Below, piece by piece: positions 33,675-43,550 of a stretch of DNA of 64,000 bases. This DNA comes from Diphasiastrum complanatum (taxonomy: Eukaryota; Streptophyta; Lycopodiopsida; Lycopodiales; Lycopodiaceae), in the NCBI GenBank assembly GCA_029204225.1, contig MU832612.1:1-64000 (forward strand), given 5' to 3'. The number at the start of each line of letters is the position of its first letter. The first letter of the stretch is position 1. Below the pieces are notes generated by a model. The model did no database searches and was not told the DNA's origin. It worked only from the letters and a program-made list of their open reading frames with translations. Made by a program: the position numbers and the translations under genes.

Positions 33675-34488
33675 CCCCATCCTTCTGCTTCATCTTTTCC
33701 CGCTGCGTCCACCCCTACACCTGCCCCTTCTGTTCCAGCTCTCTCCATTGTCCCTTCGTCTCCTCATCCTCCGACTCCTCGACCTGCTTTTGTCCGACGT
33801 TACACGTCTGCAGAGTTTGCTGACCTTCAGCAGCAGCGTCTTTGCTTTCGTTGTAAGAGTCCTGACCATTTTGCCCGTGATTGCCGTCAGCCTCTCCCTA
33901 CTACTACTGCTGTTTTTTACCATGACGGCACTACTCCAGATGATTCCGATATCTACATTCATATTTCTGATGAGCCTGACCTATCCTCTTAGCCTTCCAC
34001 TAATTTACTTCTTGCTACTTGCCATGCTCAGCTTGCCTATGCTACTTGGACAGGGCGTCCTGGTCCTCGCTCCATTCGGTTATGTGTACGTATTACAGGT
34101 CGTGAGTATATTGCTTTAGTTGATACTGGCAGCACTCATTCTTTTAGTAGCAGTTATATCACTCGTCGGATACGTGCTTCACCTATTCCTGCTTCACAAC
34201 CTCTCACAGTTGAGGTTGCCAGTTCCCATTCTTTTCCTAGTTCTCAAATGTTTCAGCGTTTACCATACCGCATTGGAGATTTTTCTGGACAGGCAGATCT
34301 TTACATTATTCCTATGGAGCGTTATGATCTTATCCTTGGTGCTGATTGGTTTGCATCTCTTGGAGCCGTTACACTGGACTTGACACAGGAGACATTGACA
34401 TTTGTACTTGATGCAGTTACACACTCACTTGTTGGCATTGATTCTCAGGGAGACTTCCAGTTGGTTACCGAGAAGCAGTTTATGCGTA
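33675..34488 (+). pseudogene. Zinc knuckle and aspartic protease of element A
   Basis: Same frame as gag. A CCHC knuckle (CFRCKSPDHFARDC) lies near 33840-33885, then a TAG at 33990, then a retropepsin: ALVDTGSTHSFSS with the DTG active site near 34120, and YDLILGADWFASLGAVTLD near 34325. The protease fold looks complete. Two in-frame stops (33672, 33990) interrupt the polyprotein. It runs directly into the protease-RT linker (LVTEKQFMRSLPKA). Confidence 0.8.
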
Positions 34489-35700
34489 GCCTGCCAAAGG
34501 CTGACGATGCAGCTCTTCTTTCCATTCAGAGTACATCAGTTGCTGCTTCACTTTCACCATCCGTGGGTCCTCTTCCTCAGGTTGATGTTGCTTCGGATTT
34601 ACAGGTTGTTGTTGTGTGCCTTGCGCCTATATGCCTTGATTCACAGATATCGTATTCAGTGGTCATTCCTGGTTTCATTGATATTGAGGCCATATACCTT
34701 GGTGGTATTTCTACTATTGCTTTTGCGCATACTTCATATTGCCCTCCTGGTTCGGTGGTTGGTTCAGTATCTTCTCCACTGGTCTCTATATCTCCATCTC
34801 TTGAGTCTGTTATGGCCGATGTTCCTGCTGATTTATGGGGTTCTTCATGGGTCCACGTTTGATGGTTCCCTCGCTATTGGTGATCAGGTTGTATTTTATT
34901 TCACTTTACTCCATGGATCTCTGCTTGAGGTCTGTGATCTGCCTCATGATATTTCTACGGTACCTGACATGATTCATGCGCCTTTGGCCCTTACTGTTAC
35001 ACATTTTTCATCCGAGGATATTTGCCAGATGGTCACTATTACTTATCTAGGGTATTTATTTGCTGGGATCTTTCTAGATGAGTACACAGACATCCTTCCG
35101 TCTCCTGGTGTTTCTACATATAGGTTTGATGCAGTCCATGCCGATGGTATACACTTTTGGGTTCATGCGACTGATTCCTTTTTACCTCTTGATATTTGGC
35201 ATTCCTGGTTATTACGTATCGCTTGGATTTCATTTGGACCTATTGCTTACACTACTGCTTCATTTTCAGGTATGGATATATGGCATTCCTGGTTATTACA
35301 TATAGCTTGGTTTTCATTTGGACCTGTTGATTGGTGCTGGTTTTTCCATATTACTGATCGCCTATGGTGCGGATATCTCTATGATTATGCATGTGGCTCT
35401 CTATCTGTTCCTTGGATTGTTGCTCATTGTCAGGCTTGGCATATCCTGTTGGCTTGGGTTATTGCCTCCGTTCCAGCTACTGTTTGTCTGGGTGATCTTC
35501 AGGTTCCCTGTCATTTCAGGTTGCTGATGCTGAGTTGCCACTTTGTTCTGGTGTTCCGAGACCATCAGGGTACCATGAGAGAATTCCTTCTCCTCTCTTG
35601 GATAGTTTTTGGGGATGTTGCCGCCATATACTTCAGTGTTGCTCATATGTGCTTTGATACTCATTCCCAGCTACAGGTGGATATTGCTCCGATGCTTGCT
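34489..35700 (+). pseudogene. orfX of element A: unknown ORF in the place of reverse transcriptase
   Basis: Starts as the normal protease-RT linker (RSLPKADDAALLSI), then becomes sequence I do not recognise: VVIPGFIDIEAIYLGGIS, VSISPSLESVMADVPAD, LLHGSLLEVCDLPHDIS, QMVTITYLGYLFAGIF, then two copies of DIWHSWLLRIAW.SFGP and DWCWFFHI, rich in Trp, Phe and His. A 2-bp deletion near 34842, relative to the B and C copies, shifts the frame. No YxDD, RNase H or integrase motif. It could be a former gene, an env-like ORF or chance-open sequence. Conservation in three copies is the only evidence for function. Confidence 0.6.
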
Positions 35701-35889
35701 GCTGATGTTGCGGATCCTGTTCCTCGTTCCAGTGCATTTCTTCTATTCCTGACTTGTGCGCCTGGTGTGTACTTTGGGATTACACTTGCGGCCAGTTCCG
35801 ATGGGTCATCCGATTCTCCATCCGTTTTTGGTGTATCCTATGATGGATTGTTCTACCTTCTCGGGCTTTTTTGGATACCTTGGTGCTCG

Positions 35890-36090
35890 AGAGCTTATTA
35901 CCCGGGCCAGTTCTCATTTACAGCATGTTCAACAGCGTTATCAAACCTCAGTTGATCGTCACCGCCACCATGTTGAGTTTCAGCTTGGAGATATGGTTTA
36001 TCTACGCCTACGGTTTGCACGTCATCATTTTGTCCAGGGCCATGCTTCTACTGAGAAGCTTGCACCACGTTGTTGCACTTGTTGATTCCT
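35890..36090 (+). pseudogene. Integrase C-terminal tail of element A
   Basis: Reads ITRASSHLQHVQQRYQTSVD then RHHVEFQLGDMVYLRLR, the segment after the integrase core in Ty3/gypsy polyproteins. The DDE core itself is missing, so element A arose by loss or replacement of the RT-to-integrase region. Confidence 0.75.
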
Positions 36091-36179
36091 CTACATCAGA
36101 TGTTGCTCTAGCTGTTGATGCACCAGGGTTTGCTGCTACTTGATCCAGTTTCTTTTCGGCAGTTGGGTCTTTTTCTTTT

Positions 36180-36190
36180 GTGATAGGGAG
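36180..36190 (+). promoter_or_regulatory. Polypurine tract of element A
   Basis: GTGATAGGGAG directly before the 3' LTR; purine-rich though short. Confidence 0.5.
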
Positions 36191-36633
36191 AGTTATGGAC
36201 TCGGCTCATTACATTCGCCGCGTCCATTTACATTTACTTTACTTTATGCATAAGCAGGCCTTGGGCCCTTTTTTATTCATTAGTGACACTTAGACTATAT
36301 GGTTGGCCTTTGGCCTTATTATTCATTATTAGGCCATTTGGACATATTACTGGAGAGTGGGGGCCTTTTTGGAGGGCGCACTATTTTCCCTCCCAGTTGG
36401 GCCCTAGCCACCGGAAGCTTCCTTTTAGAGCTTCCTCTTGGCTATAAGTAGGGAAACTGTGTCATTTGTTATTCAGCTGATGATATTGATCTCTCTCTTT
36501 GGTCTCCTTAATCTCTCTCTTTCCTGCTTTCTAGGGTTAAGTCTTGCTTATCTGCTGCTTTCATAGCTTAAGTCTTGCTTATGTGATGCTTTCATAGCTT
36601 AGCTTTAGATCAACTGTGGCTTTATTGGTAACT
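36191..36633 (+). repeat. 3' LTR of element A
   Basis: 443 bp, about 98.4% identical by eye to 31701-32143. Confidence 0.95.
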
Positions 36634-37490
36634 CCTTGATTCACAGATATCGTATTCAATGGTCATTTCTGGTTTCATTGATATTGAGGCCGTATACCTT
36701 GGTGGTATTTCTACTATTGCTTCTGTGCATACCTCAGAGAGCCCTCCTGGTTCGATGGTTGCTGCAGTATCTTCTCCATTGGTCTCTATATCTCCATCTC
36801 TTGAGTCCGTTATGGCCGATGTTCTTGCTAATTTCTCTGGGGTTCTTCACGGGTCCACAGTTGATGGTTTCCTCGCTATTGGTAATCAGGTTGTATCTTC
36901 TTTCACTTTACTCCATGGATCTCTGCTTGAGGTTTGTGATCTGCCTCATGATATCTCTACAATTCCTTACATGATTCATGTGCCTTTGGCCCTTACCGTT
37001 ACAGATTTTCCATCCGAGGATATTGCCAGATGGTCACTATTACTTATCTAGGGTATTTATATGCTGGGATCTTTCTAGATGAGTATACGGGGATCCTTCG
37101 GTCTCCTTGTGTTTCTACATATAGGTTTGCTGCAGTCAATGCCGATGGTATACACTTTTGGGCTTTTTATGCATTAGAGGTTTTTCATGCAACTGATTCC
37201 TTTTTACCTCTTGATATTTGGCATTCCTGATTATTACGTATCGCTTGGCATTCATTCGGACCTGATGCTCATACTACTGCTTCATATTCAGCTATGGATA
37301 TATGCCATTCCTAGTTATTACGTATAGCTTGGTTTTCATTTGGACCTATTGATTGGTGCTGGTTTTCCATATTACTGATCGCCTATGGTGCGGATATCTC
37401 TATGATTATGTATGTGGCTCTCTATCTGTTCATTGGATTGTTGCTCATTGTCAGGCTTGGCATATCCTTATGGCTTGGGTTATTGCCTCC
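36634..37490 (+). pseudogene. orfX of element B, second part
   Basis: Resumes the frame broken at 31700 (DSQISYSMVISGFIDIEAVY) and follows the element A and C copies as far as AWVIAS. At least one frameshift near 37025 and several stops (at IWHS, twice). Cut off at 37490. Confidence 0.75.
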
Positions 37491-37857
37491 GACCTAGGTG
37501 GAGCCTAAGTGGCAATTCCACAATTTAGCAAATTACAAGTGGAATTAGTTCCTCCACTAGAGGTCACTATCAAAAGGTGGCTCACTCTATTTTATTTAAG
37601 AGGGGTCTACAACATTTATTACAAATGCCTACTCATACTAGCTCCTACATGGTCATTCCATCACTTGGGATTCACCATGAGGCTCACATAATTTCCAACT
37701 GTTGTCTTAGCTAGTACTTCTCGGCTCTCTTTCTTCCTCCTTCTCTCAGAGAACTCCTCGGTCTAAGGTGAGAGATGCTTTTTAGAATAGCTTTGGCCCA
37801 GCATCTTGGGAATTCCTCAGAATCAGCCAACATTTTCACATTTTTAAAAATTAAGTC
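37491..37857. other. Unassigned, probably LTR-derived
   Basis: Starts at the break in element B. Includes GACCTAGGTGGAGCCTAAG and CT-rich sequence, then a gypsy pol end. It may be an LTR piece of that gypsy element; no second copy was seen. Confidence 0.3.
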
Positions 37858-38620
37858 TTGTGACCTATCATCTTCAACTTCCACCTACTAATAAGACATG
37901 TAATATTTTTCATCTTAGTTTACTTCATAACTCTCTTTTTCCTAGGAAATCTCGTGCTCCCTTGTTTCCATCCATAATTGCACTGGCAAACCGCGGATCG
38001 GGGTTTGAACCGCAATTCGCAGTTTTTGTTAGGGTTTTGAGAATCGATATTTTTTTTTTAGTGGGCAATATGGGAATCAACTTGAAGCTCTTGATGAGAG
38101 CAGTGCTTTTATGCAGGTTGCTAATAGTTTCAGGTACAATATGCTGCCCCCCCCCCCCCCCCCGTAGGTATATAGCTGAAACAATGTGCTAGAAACCAAC
38201 TCAAAAGAAACGAAAAAAAAAAATTTGAAAATCGATTCTCTGCCGAAAATTGAGATTCGCAAATCGCTATAGCCTGAGAATCGAGATTCGTGGCAACCAT
38301 GTTTCCATCTAGTATTGACCTCTTTCCTTATCTACTTACAACTATTATCCAAGATAACATACCCCGTAGACGGTGCCATAGAATTGTCCAATTTGTGGTT
38401 AAATAGGATGGTCATCCTATTGACGAAGCTACTTGGGAACCTACGGATGTTTTTTCTCACACTCCCTTTTTGCATGAACAAGCGCGGGCTCTTTATGATA
38501 CCATTCATCAACATACTGACACTACTCTTGATGTTCCTACTCTTCTAGATGCTCCTGTCCTAGATGCTTCTGTGCTTTTTGATTCTCATGCTATTGATCA
38601 CTATGTGGCATAGTTGCAAA
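37858..38620 (+). pseudogene. Ty3/gypsy chromovirus 3' pol end with chromodomain, interrupted
   Basis: 37858-37974 reads TYHLQLPPTNKTCNIFHLS and LLHNSLFPRKSRAPLFP (the YRLELP...FHVSLL motif that closes gypsy integrases). 38300-38570 reads IPRRRCHRIVQFVVK, a TAG, then DGHPIDEATWEP, a chromodomain. The two parts are separated by a 325-bp insertion with a 10-bp duplication (TGTTTCCATC). Chromodomains direct integration to marked chromatin (family knowledge). No RT alongside. Confidence 0.78.
37975..38299. mobile_element. 325-bp insertion in the gypsy chromodomain region
   Basis: Flanked by TGTTTCCATC on both sides. It has loosely inverted ends (GAGAATCGAT near 38038, ATCGATTCTC near 38229), a MITE arm like 19951-20020 at 38061-38135, and a poly-C run at 38145-38163. 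A 10-bp duplication is typical of Mutator-like elements. Confidence 0.5.
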
Positions 38621-39298
38621 GAAACGCGTTTCTAGGAAAAAACGTTTCTCAAAAACGCGTTTTTTGGAATAGAATCATAGGAACAAAAAAAAAACCAATA
38701 CTCATGATATTGCATTGCTTTGCAAGTTATACTAAACTGTTCCTTTCCTAGTTCTCCCTCAAAGAAACTCATATCTCTATCAGTAAAGCTACCAGACAAG
38801 GGACCCATCAACGGTATTCGCAGTTTCCAATAAAAGTTTCCAGCCTTCCATCCCAAGACTTAACGTCTCCTTTGTAGAAATGGTTGTGCCATGCATATCA
38901 ACTTGAGCCACACCATACATTCACATATTTTTGAGGTCCCAAATGTAGCTAAATAAGGCCCTAACTGCCAAAACAACTGAAAAAGCCAATCATAGGCCTC
39001 ACTGGACCCAATAGTAGCTCTTAATGAATTGACAGAACATATATCAAAAGTAACACGACAAACCACTCTGACTTTCAACCTCGACAGAATCTTACAAGCA
39101 TTGTTGCACCCACACTAGACCACATTGTACCCAACCTACATAAATGAATTGCCCTTGAAAAATGCTTTAATTTGATACCCATATTGCCCACAACAAAAAC
39201 AAAAACAAAAACAAAAAAAAAAAAAAAAGCATTTCTCATAAACGCTCCCCAATTTCAGAAACGCATTTCTAAACACAATTCTACATTGAGGGCAACAT
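38609..39298. repeat. Imperfect fold-back with GAAACGCGTTTC ends
   Basis: The left end has GTTGCAAAGAAACGCGTTTC. The right end, read in reverse from 39298, has GTTGCCC, then AGAAATGCGTTTCTG. A MITE-arm copy (GATACCCATATTGCCCAC) ends at 39189 within it. No gene inside. Confidence 0.4.
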
Positions 39299-40504
39299 TT
39301 TTTATTCGTGTAATATCCCATGCAAGATATATGACTAGACCCGCAACTATTGGGGTCCCACATTTCTTTATTGTTTTTAGACCCCTTTAAAATACATTTA
39401 AGAATATTTCACATGGTTCCTAAGTTGAGCCCTAATATTTGAATTTTCATATTTCCTCATTATTCAATTGTGAGCTTGGAGTCTTGAGCTCTTTTTAGGG
39501 GAGTTCCATCTTTGTTAGAGATCTGCTTGGGGTATCGGTAGCCATTGAATCCATTAGTCTTGTTTGTTGGAAAATGCTTGTGAATAATTATTTTGCAGCT
39601 TTTATGAATGCTATTTGCTAACTTTCATACTAAATTTGTAGATACGTTCTTAACTATAGCCATCTTCTAAAGGTTTGTGGCTCCCATTCAGAATGTGGCC
39701 ACAAGGCATGACACAAGCCAAAAATATACATGCTCCCCAATACGTTTTATGGTTCAAAAAGACATAGGAGTTGCAGAAGTAACATTTTGAGAAAAAAAAG
39801 GTGATTCTGAATGATAGAACAATGGTACTAGATCACAATAGAAAATTCCTAGCGTCACGAATCACACACAAAAGAAGAATTGAGTACTTTCCTACTGGGC
39901 AGGAAGAGGGAAAAAGGGCAAAATTCTACTACAACCAGTTTTTCGTTCTTTAGAACAGATTGTTCTCACTCCAAAAGTGGCTCTAATACTAGTTGTTATA
40001 AACTCATCCTCTAAAGATTAATACCAGCAGTTAGCAGTGATATCAATCAAGCTCCTCCGAATGTAGGGTATATTACCTGAGTCGATGACCTAGCTCATTG
40101 ATCTTTTGGTCAAAATGACCCTAGATGAGTTAATCAACCACCTGACCAGACCCCTATGCCACTAGCAAAGCTGTTATCATGTCACCCCCATGCCGATACA
40201 TTGCTCTGTGCATATCACTTAACACCCTGACAGTCCACAGCTTTGTTGACGAGTCAAGGTCCGGTTGGACAGTCCTTGCTTTCCACCCATGCCAATCATC
40301 CTCAACATGCATCTCTAGTCACTTGTCAGATGGGTTCACTGAGTCCCTACTTGCAACCCACCAAACCCAACTTGTGCGTATCTAGAAGTCAATTGGCCCG
40401 CTGGTAACTGATCCATCCAAGGTCTTGATTAGTATGTAATTGGACCATTTGTAGTTAAACTTCTATCAAAATTATACTCATTGTTGCTTTAAGAACTTCA
40501 TTAA
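39299..40504. other. No gene recognised
   Basis: AT-rich, no family motif on either strand. Confidence 0.4.
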
Positions 40505-41440
40505 TGGATGTAAAGACTACATCTTGTAAGGGGGCTTAAAGGAAAGGAAGACAATTATACATCACAGAGCAAAGGTAATAGCAAATCTGATCTATAAGCA
40601 GCATAAGGTGATCTATGGCCTGAAGCAGTCTTCAAGACCATGGCATCAAAGAATTGACACCGCATTTTATGCTTCTAGCTTCATAAGTAGTATAGACCCA
40701 AGAGCATTTACATTACATTGATGGGAAAAGCTATTCAAAAAAATTTCATGCGGATGATCTGATTCTAGCATTAGATAACTTGAAAATGCTTGAAAACATA
40801 GAATCAAATGAAATTGCTTTAAACTAAAATATTTGGGTGAGCTCAATTATTATCTCAGTATATGTAATGTAAAACAGCAACACTTCAAGCAAGGTATCAT
40901 TAAAAAAGACATCTTATGAAGGAAATCTTGGATTTCTTTCAGATGGCTAACTTAGTTGTGTCAGCAAGTGGAAATTTACTTCTAACTTCAGGTCATCCAC
41001 ATTCAGTCGATGTGTAACAAATATTTAGATATGTCAAAAGAATAATGAATTATAGCTTATGTTCCAATGGTGGACATGAAGCTTCTAACATTCTGTTATC
41101 GACATCTTGTTCCGAAGATGTCGATAACAGAAGATCAATGACTGGAAATTGTTTTACAATTTCAAATGTTTGTCATAGCTGAAGCAGCAGAAAACATCCA
41201 ACAATGCCACTTTTGTTCTGAAGTTAAATATGGTTTTATCTCAAGCTAGTTTTGATTATTGTTGAAAAATATCAACATTGATCAAGATGGTCCACCATCT
41301 TTGATGATAATCATTCATGTTGAACTAAAGAATCAATATGCAAGTACGCTTCACAAGAAGCCAAAGTACATTGATATCCCCCATGCAAGTACGCTTCACA
41401 AGGAATAAGTTACAAGCCCAATTAGGAGTTGTAAAGTGTC
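40505..41440 (+). pseudogene. Degenerate Ty1/copia RT-RNase H
   Basis: Scattered over frames: MDVKT at 40507, YGLKQSSRPWHQRIDTAFY near 40610-40670, HADDLILALDN near 40750 (YVDD altered to HADD), KYLGELNYYLS near 40830, FRYVKRIMNYSL near 41028 and DNRRSMTGNCF near 41120. Many stops. It is clearly a dead copia polymerase; LTRs not seen. Confidence 0.75.
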
Positions 41441-41704
41441 AGGATACGGGGAGTACTGAATGTAACAATAAACATCTTTAAACTCCCGAAGATTGCCTTA
41501 CAGATCTGATACTTGGATTAGTTATCAATAGTGGATTGACCTTGATTTGATAACTTAATGAACCCAAGTTAAATCAAGGTTTTCTTGGTAGCGATAAGTC
41601 CAGAAAACTAGACGATTGTATACATATTACATAAAACAAAGCAGAAAGACACACGAGTGACAACATGATCCTAGAAATAAAACACAACAAAGAAGTGCTC
41701 TAAC

Positions 41705-41942
41705 CTGCATGGAAAGAAGACGTTGCAGTTCTTGAGATAGCCACTGCTTGTTGTGACCCCCAAATGTGCAACTTTCCAACCTAGTTTTTTTATCGATTTC
41801 TTCCATCTGAGAAACTGCATTTTGACACTTGATTGAGAGCATCTTGGAATGGTGGAGGGACCTCGCTGGCAGGAAATGCAAGGCTGCCAGGCCTTGATGC
41901 AGTGCAGAATCAAATGCCAGCATTGAGAAGTAGCGTCTTCTA
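41705..41942 (-). CDS. Candidate host-gene exon, protein not recognised
   Basis: Open stretch RRYFSMLAFDSALHQGLAAL...KQWLSQELQRLLSMQ with a TTATTGTAG acceptor at its 5' side and an AG|GTTAG donor at 41704. The composition is amphipathic and helical, unlike transposon proteins. No neighbouring exons were found within several kb, so it may belong to a gene with long introns or be an isolated fragment. I do not recognise the family. Confidence 0.35.
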
Positions 41943-43282
41943 CTACAATAAAAAGGAGTGTTAGTTCAGAGGTGCTCTCTTCTTCTTTTCAGAAAATGTA
42001 AAGCACTTGCATGCAAAGAACAATCACTTGGTTGACATTTCATAATTGACATGTGATTGAACCCATTCAAAAATGGATACATATATGCTTGGCCTTGAGT
42101 TCAAATTGGCAATCACATACCTTATTTGAAACACGTGCTTGTATTAGATAGTTCAAAGTACCATTGTAGGTGGTATTATCAATTACGGGTGGCAATTTTA
42201 TAAGGAACTATAGCTACTTATCACAAAGGCTAGAAGACTCATAGTTGGTCGGTGACTGTACTGGCATGACAAGGTGTTTATTAGGAGTCGCTCCACCTTT
42301 CTACTCAGGTCAGAGGCATGGAGTTGTGATTGGTGATCTAGTCAATAATAATTTGATTTAAAGCTGGACAGATAAGTAGGGGATTTGAAGAGTGGTCTAT
42401 TGTGGGAGAAGCCTCATTCTGCTCATTGGCTAGTTGTTGAAAGAGGACCTTACAATGCTTGCTATCAAGGCCAAGTTTAGAGAGAGAAACGTCCTTTCTC
42501 GAGAGATCTTGTTTTGCATGATCTGCATTTTCTTGAACTGGATTGAAGGATTGAGATCATGGGATCTGCATAGAATTATGAAGCAAAAGGGGGATTGATA
42601 TAGTTGAAGGATTCTTTAATCCATATTGCTTAGCAAGACAAAAGGCCTCTTAAAACAATTACGTTTCATAATCTTGTCCTTCACAAGCAAATAGCATGGA
42701 AAATGCTTGACTAGTGAAACTACCGTGCTATCAAAAATCTGGATGTGCATGCCTTATTTTTCTTGAAATCATAAATAACAAGAAACTCATCAAATTGAGA
42801 TGTCACTTTTTTTGGCAAAGTCTTCTATTCCATGAACACCGCACTTCCCTATAATGTTCTTCATAAAAGGTTGCTAGTTCTATAACAACCCTTCTTCAAT
42901 CTCGATTCCACTCAGCAAAAGCTACAAGATATGATCAAGCAGGAAAGTGACACAACAAGGTCTCAAACACGATGGGCATCACCAGTAAATGGGAGAAGAG
43001 TCACAAGGCCACAACAAAACAAAAAAAAAGGGGGGTGGTGAGCAGTTGGGTTCAGAAAGTCATGTTTAAATTCAAGAAACTCAACAAACTTGAACAATTA
43101 CCTTTTTATAACTAATTTGCCAATGAATCTAGCTGCCAATAACTAGCAAGGAGTGGAAAAATCCTTGTAGCATTATCTTTCTTAGAAGCTCAGGAGCTAA
43201 AGCACCTAAATGTTGCAATTTTAAAGGTGAAAAGCAATTAGTGTTACGTGTCTTTACAAAGGAAAAAAAGTTGAGGACCACG
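41943..43282. other. No gene recognised
   Basis: AT-rich spacer; nothing supported on either strand. Confidence 0.4.
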
Positions 43283-43548
43283 CCTTGAGAGAAAATGCAC
43301 TTTTTATGGGTTTTTTTGCTATTTTTGGCAGTTTTATCTCAGATCCAAGAGAGATAACCTTTGCCGAGATGAGATTAGCCTCCTCTAATACAAATTAAGC
43401 TAAATCCAGGTGGGCGAGGGTTAGTTCCCAGGGGATGGAGAGAAAATGCAATTTTTATGGGTTTTTTTGCTATTTTTTGCAGTTTTCTCTCAGATCCTAG
43501 AGAGATAACCTTTGCCGAGATGAGAGTAGCCTCCTCTGATACAGATTA
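43283..43548. repeat. Two direct copies of a 112-bp unit
   Basis: 43283-43395 and 43438-43548 share GAGAAAATGCA..TTTTATGGG through ACCTTTGCCGAGATGAGA at about 93% identity, 155 bp apart. They lie next to the 3' end of the gypsy pol at 43551 and may be part of its untranslated region or LTR. Confidence 0.85.
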
Positions 43549-43550
43549 AG

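Larger units (their letters stand above)
31701..36633 (+). mobile_element. Element A: young RT-less Ty3/gypsy-type LTR retrotransposon
   Basis: 4933 bp, bounded by CCTTG target duplications. Two 443-bp LTRs differ at about 7 positions. Primer site 32144-32155, phased leader, gag with capsid core, zinc knuckle and aspartic protease in one frame (two in-frame stops), then orfX, then only the integrase C-terminal tail before the polypurine tract. RT, RNase H and integrase core are absent. LTR termini are AGTTA...TAACT rather than TG...CA. It is inserted in element B. The low LTR divergence means recent transposition, so a helper supplied the missing enzymes. Confidence 0.88.
28571..37490 (+). 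mobile_element. Element B: RT-less LTR retrotransposon, split by element A, 3' truncated
   Basis: 5' LTR 28571-28979, primer site 28980-28991, phased leader repeats, a short gag-like ORF, then orfX. The orfX region stops at 31700, where element A is inserted, and resumes at 36634; rejoining is exact, with CCTTG duplicated (31696-31700, 36634-36638). It ends abruptly at 37490 in orfX, where unrelated gypsy sequence begins, so the 3' LTR is lost. No RT, RNase H or integrase in any frame. Several stops mark it as old. Without enzymes it would have depended on a partner element. Confidence 0.82.

Noticed and set aside
34402-34860. N-terminal part of the 517-codon frame in element A
   Set aside because: Here the real frame is the protease/orfX frame; this one becomes meaningful only after the 2-bp deletion near 34842.
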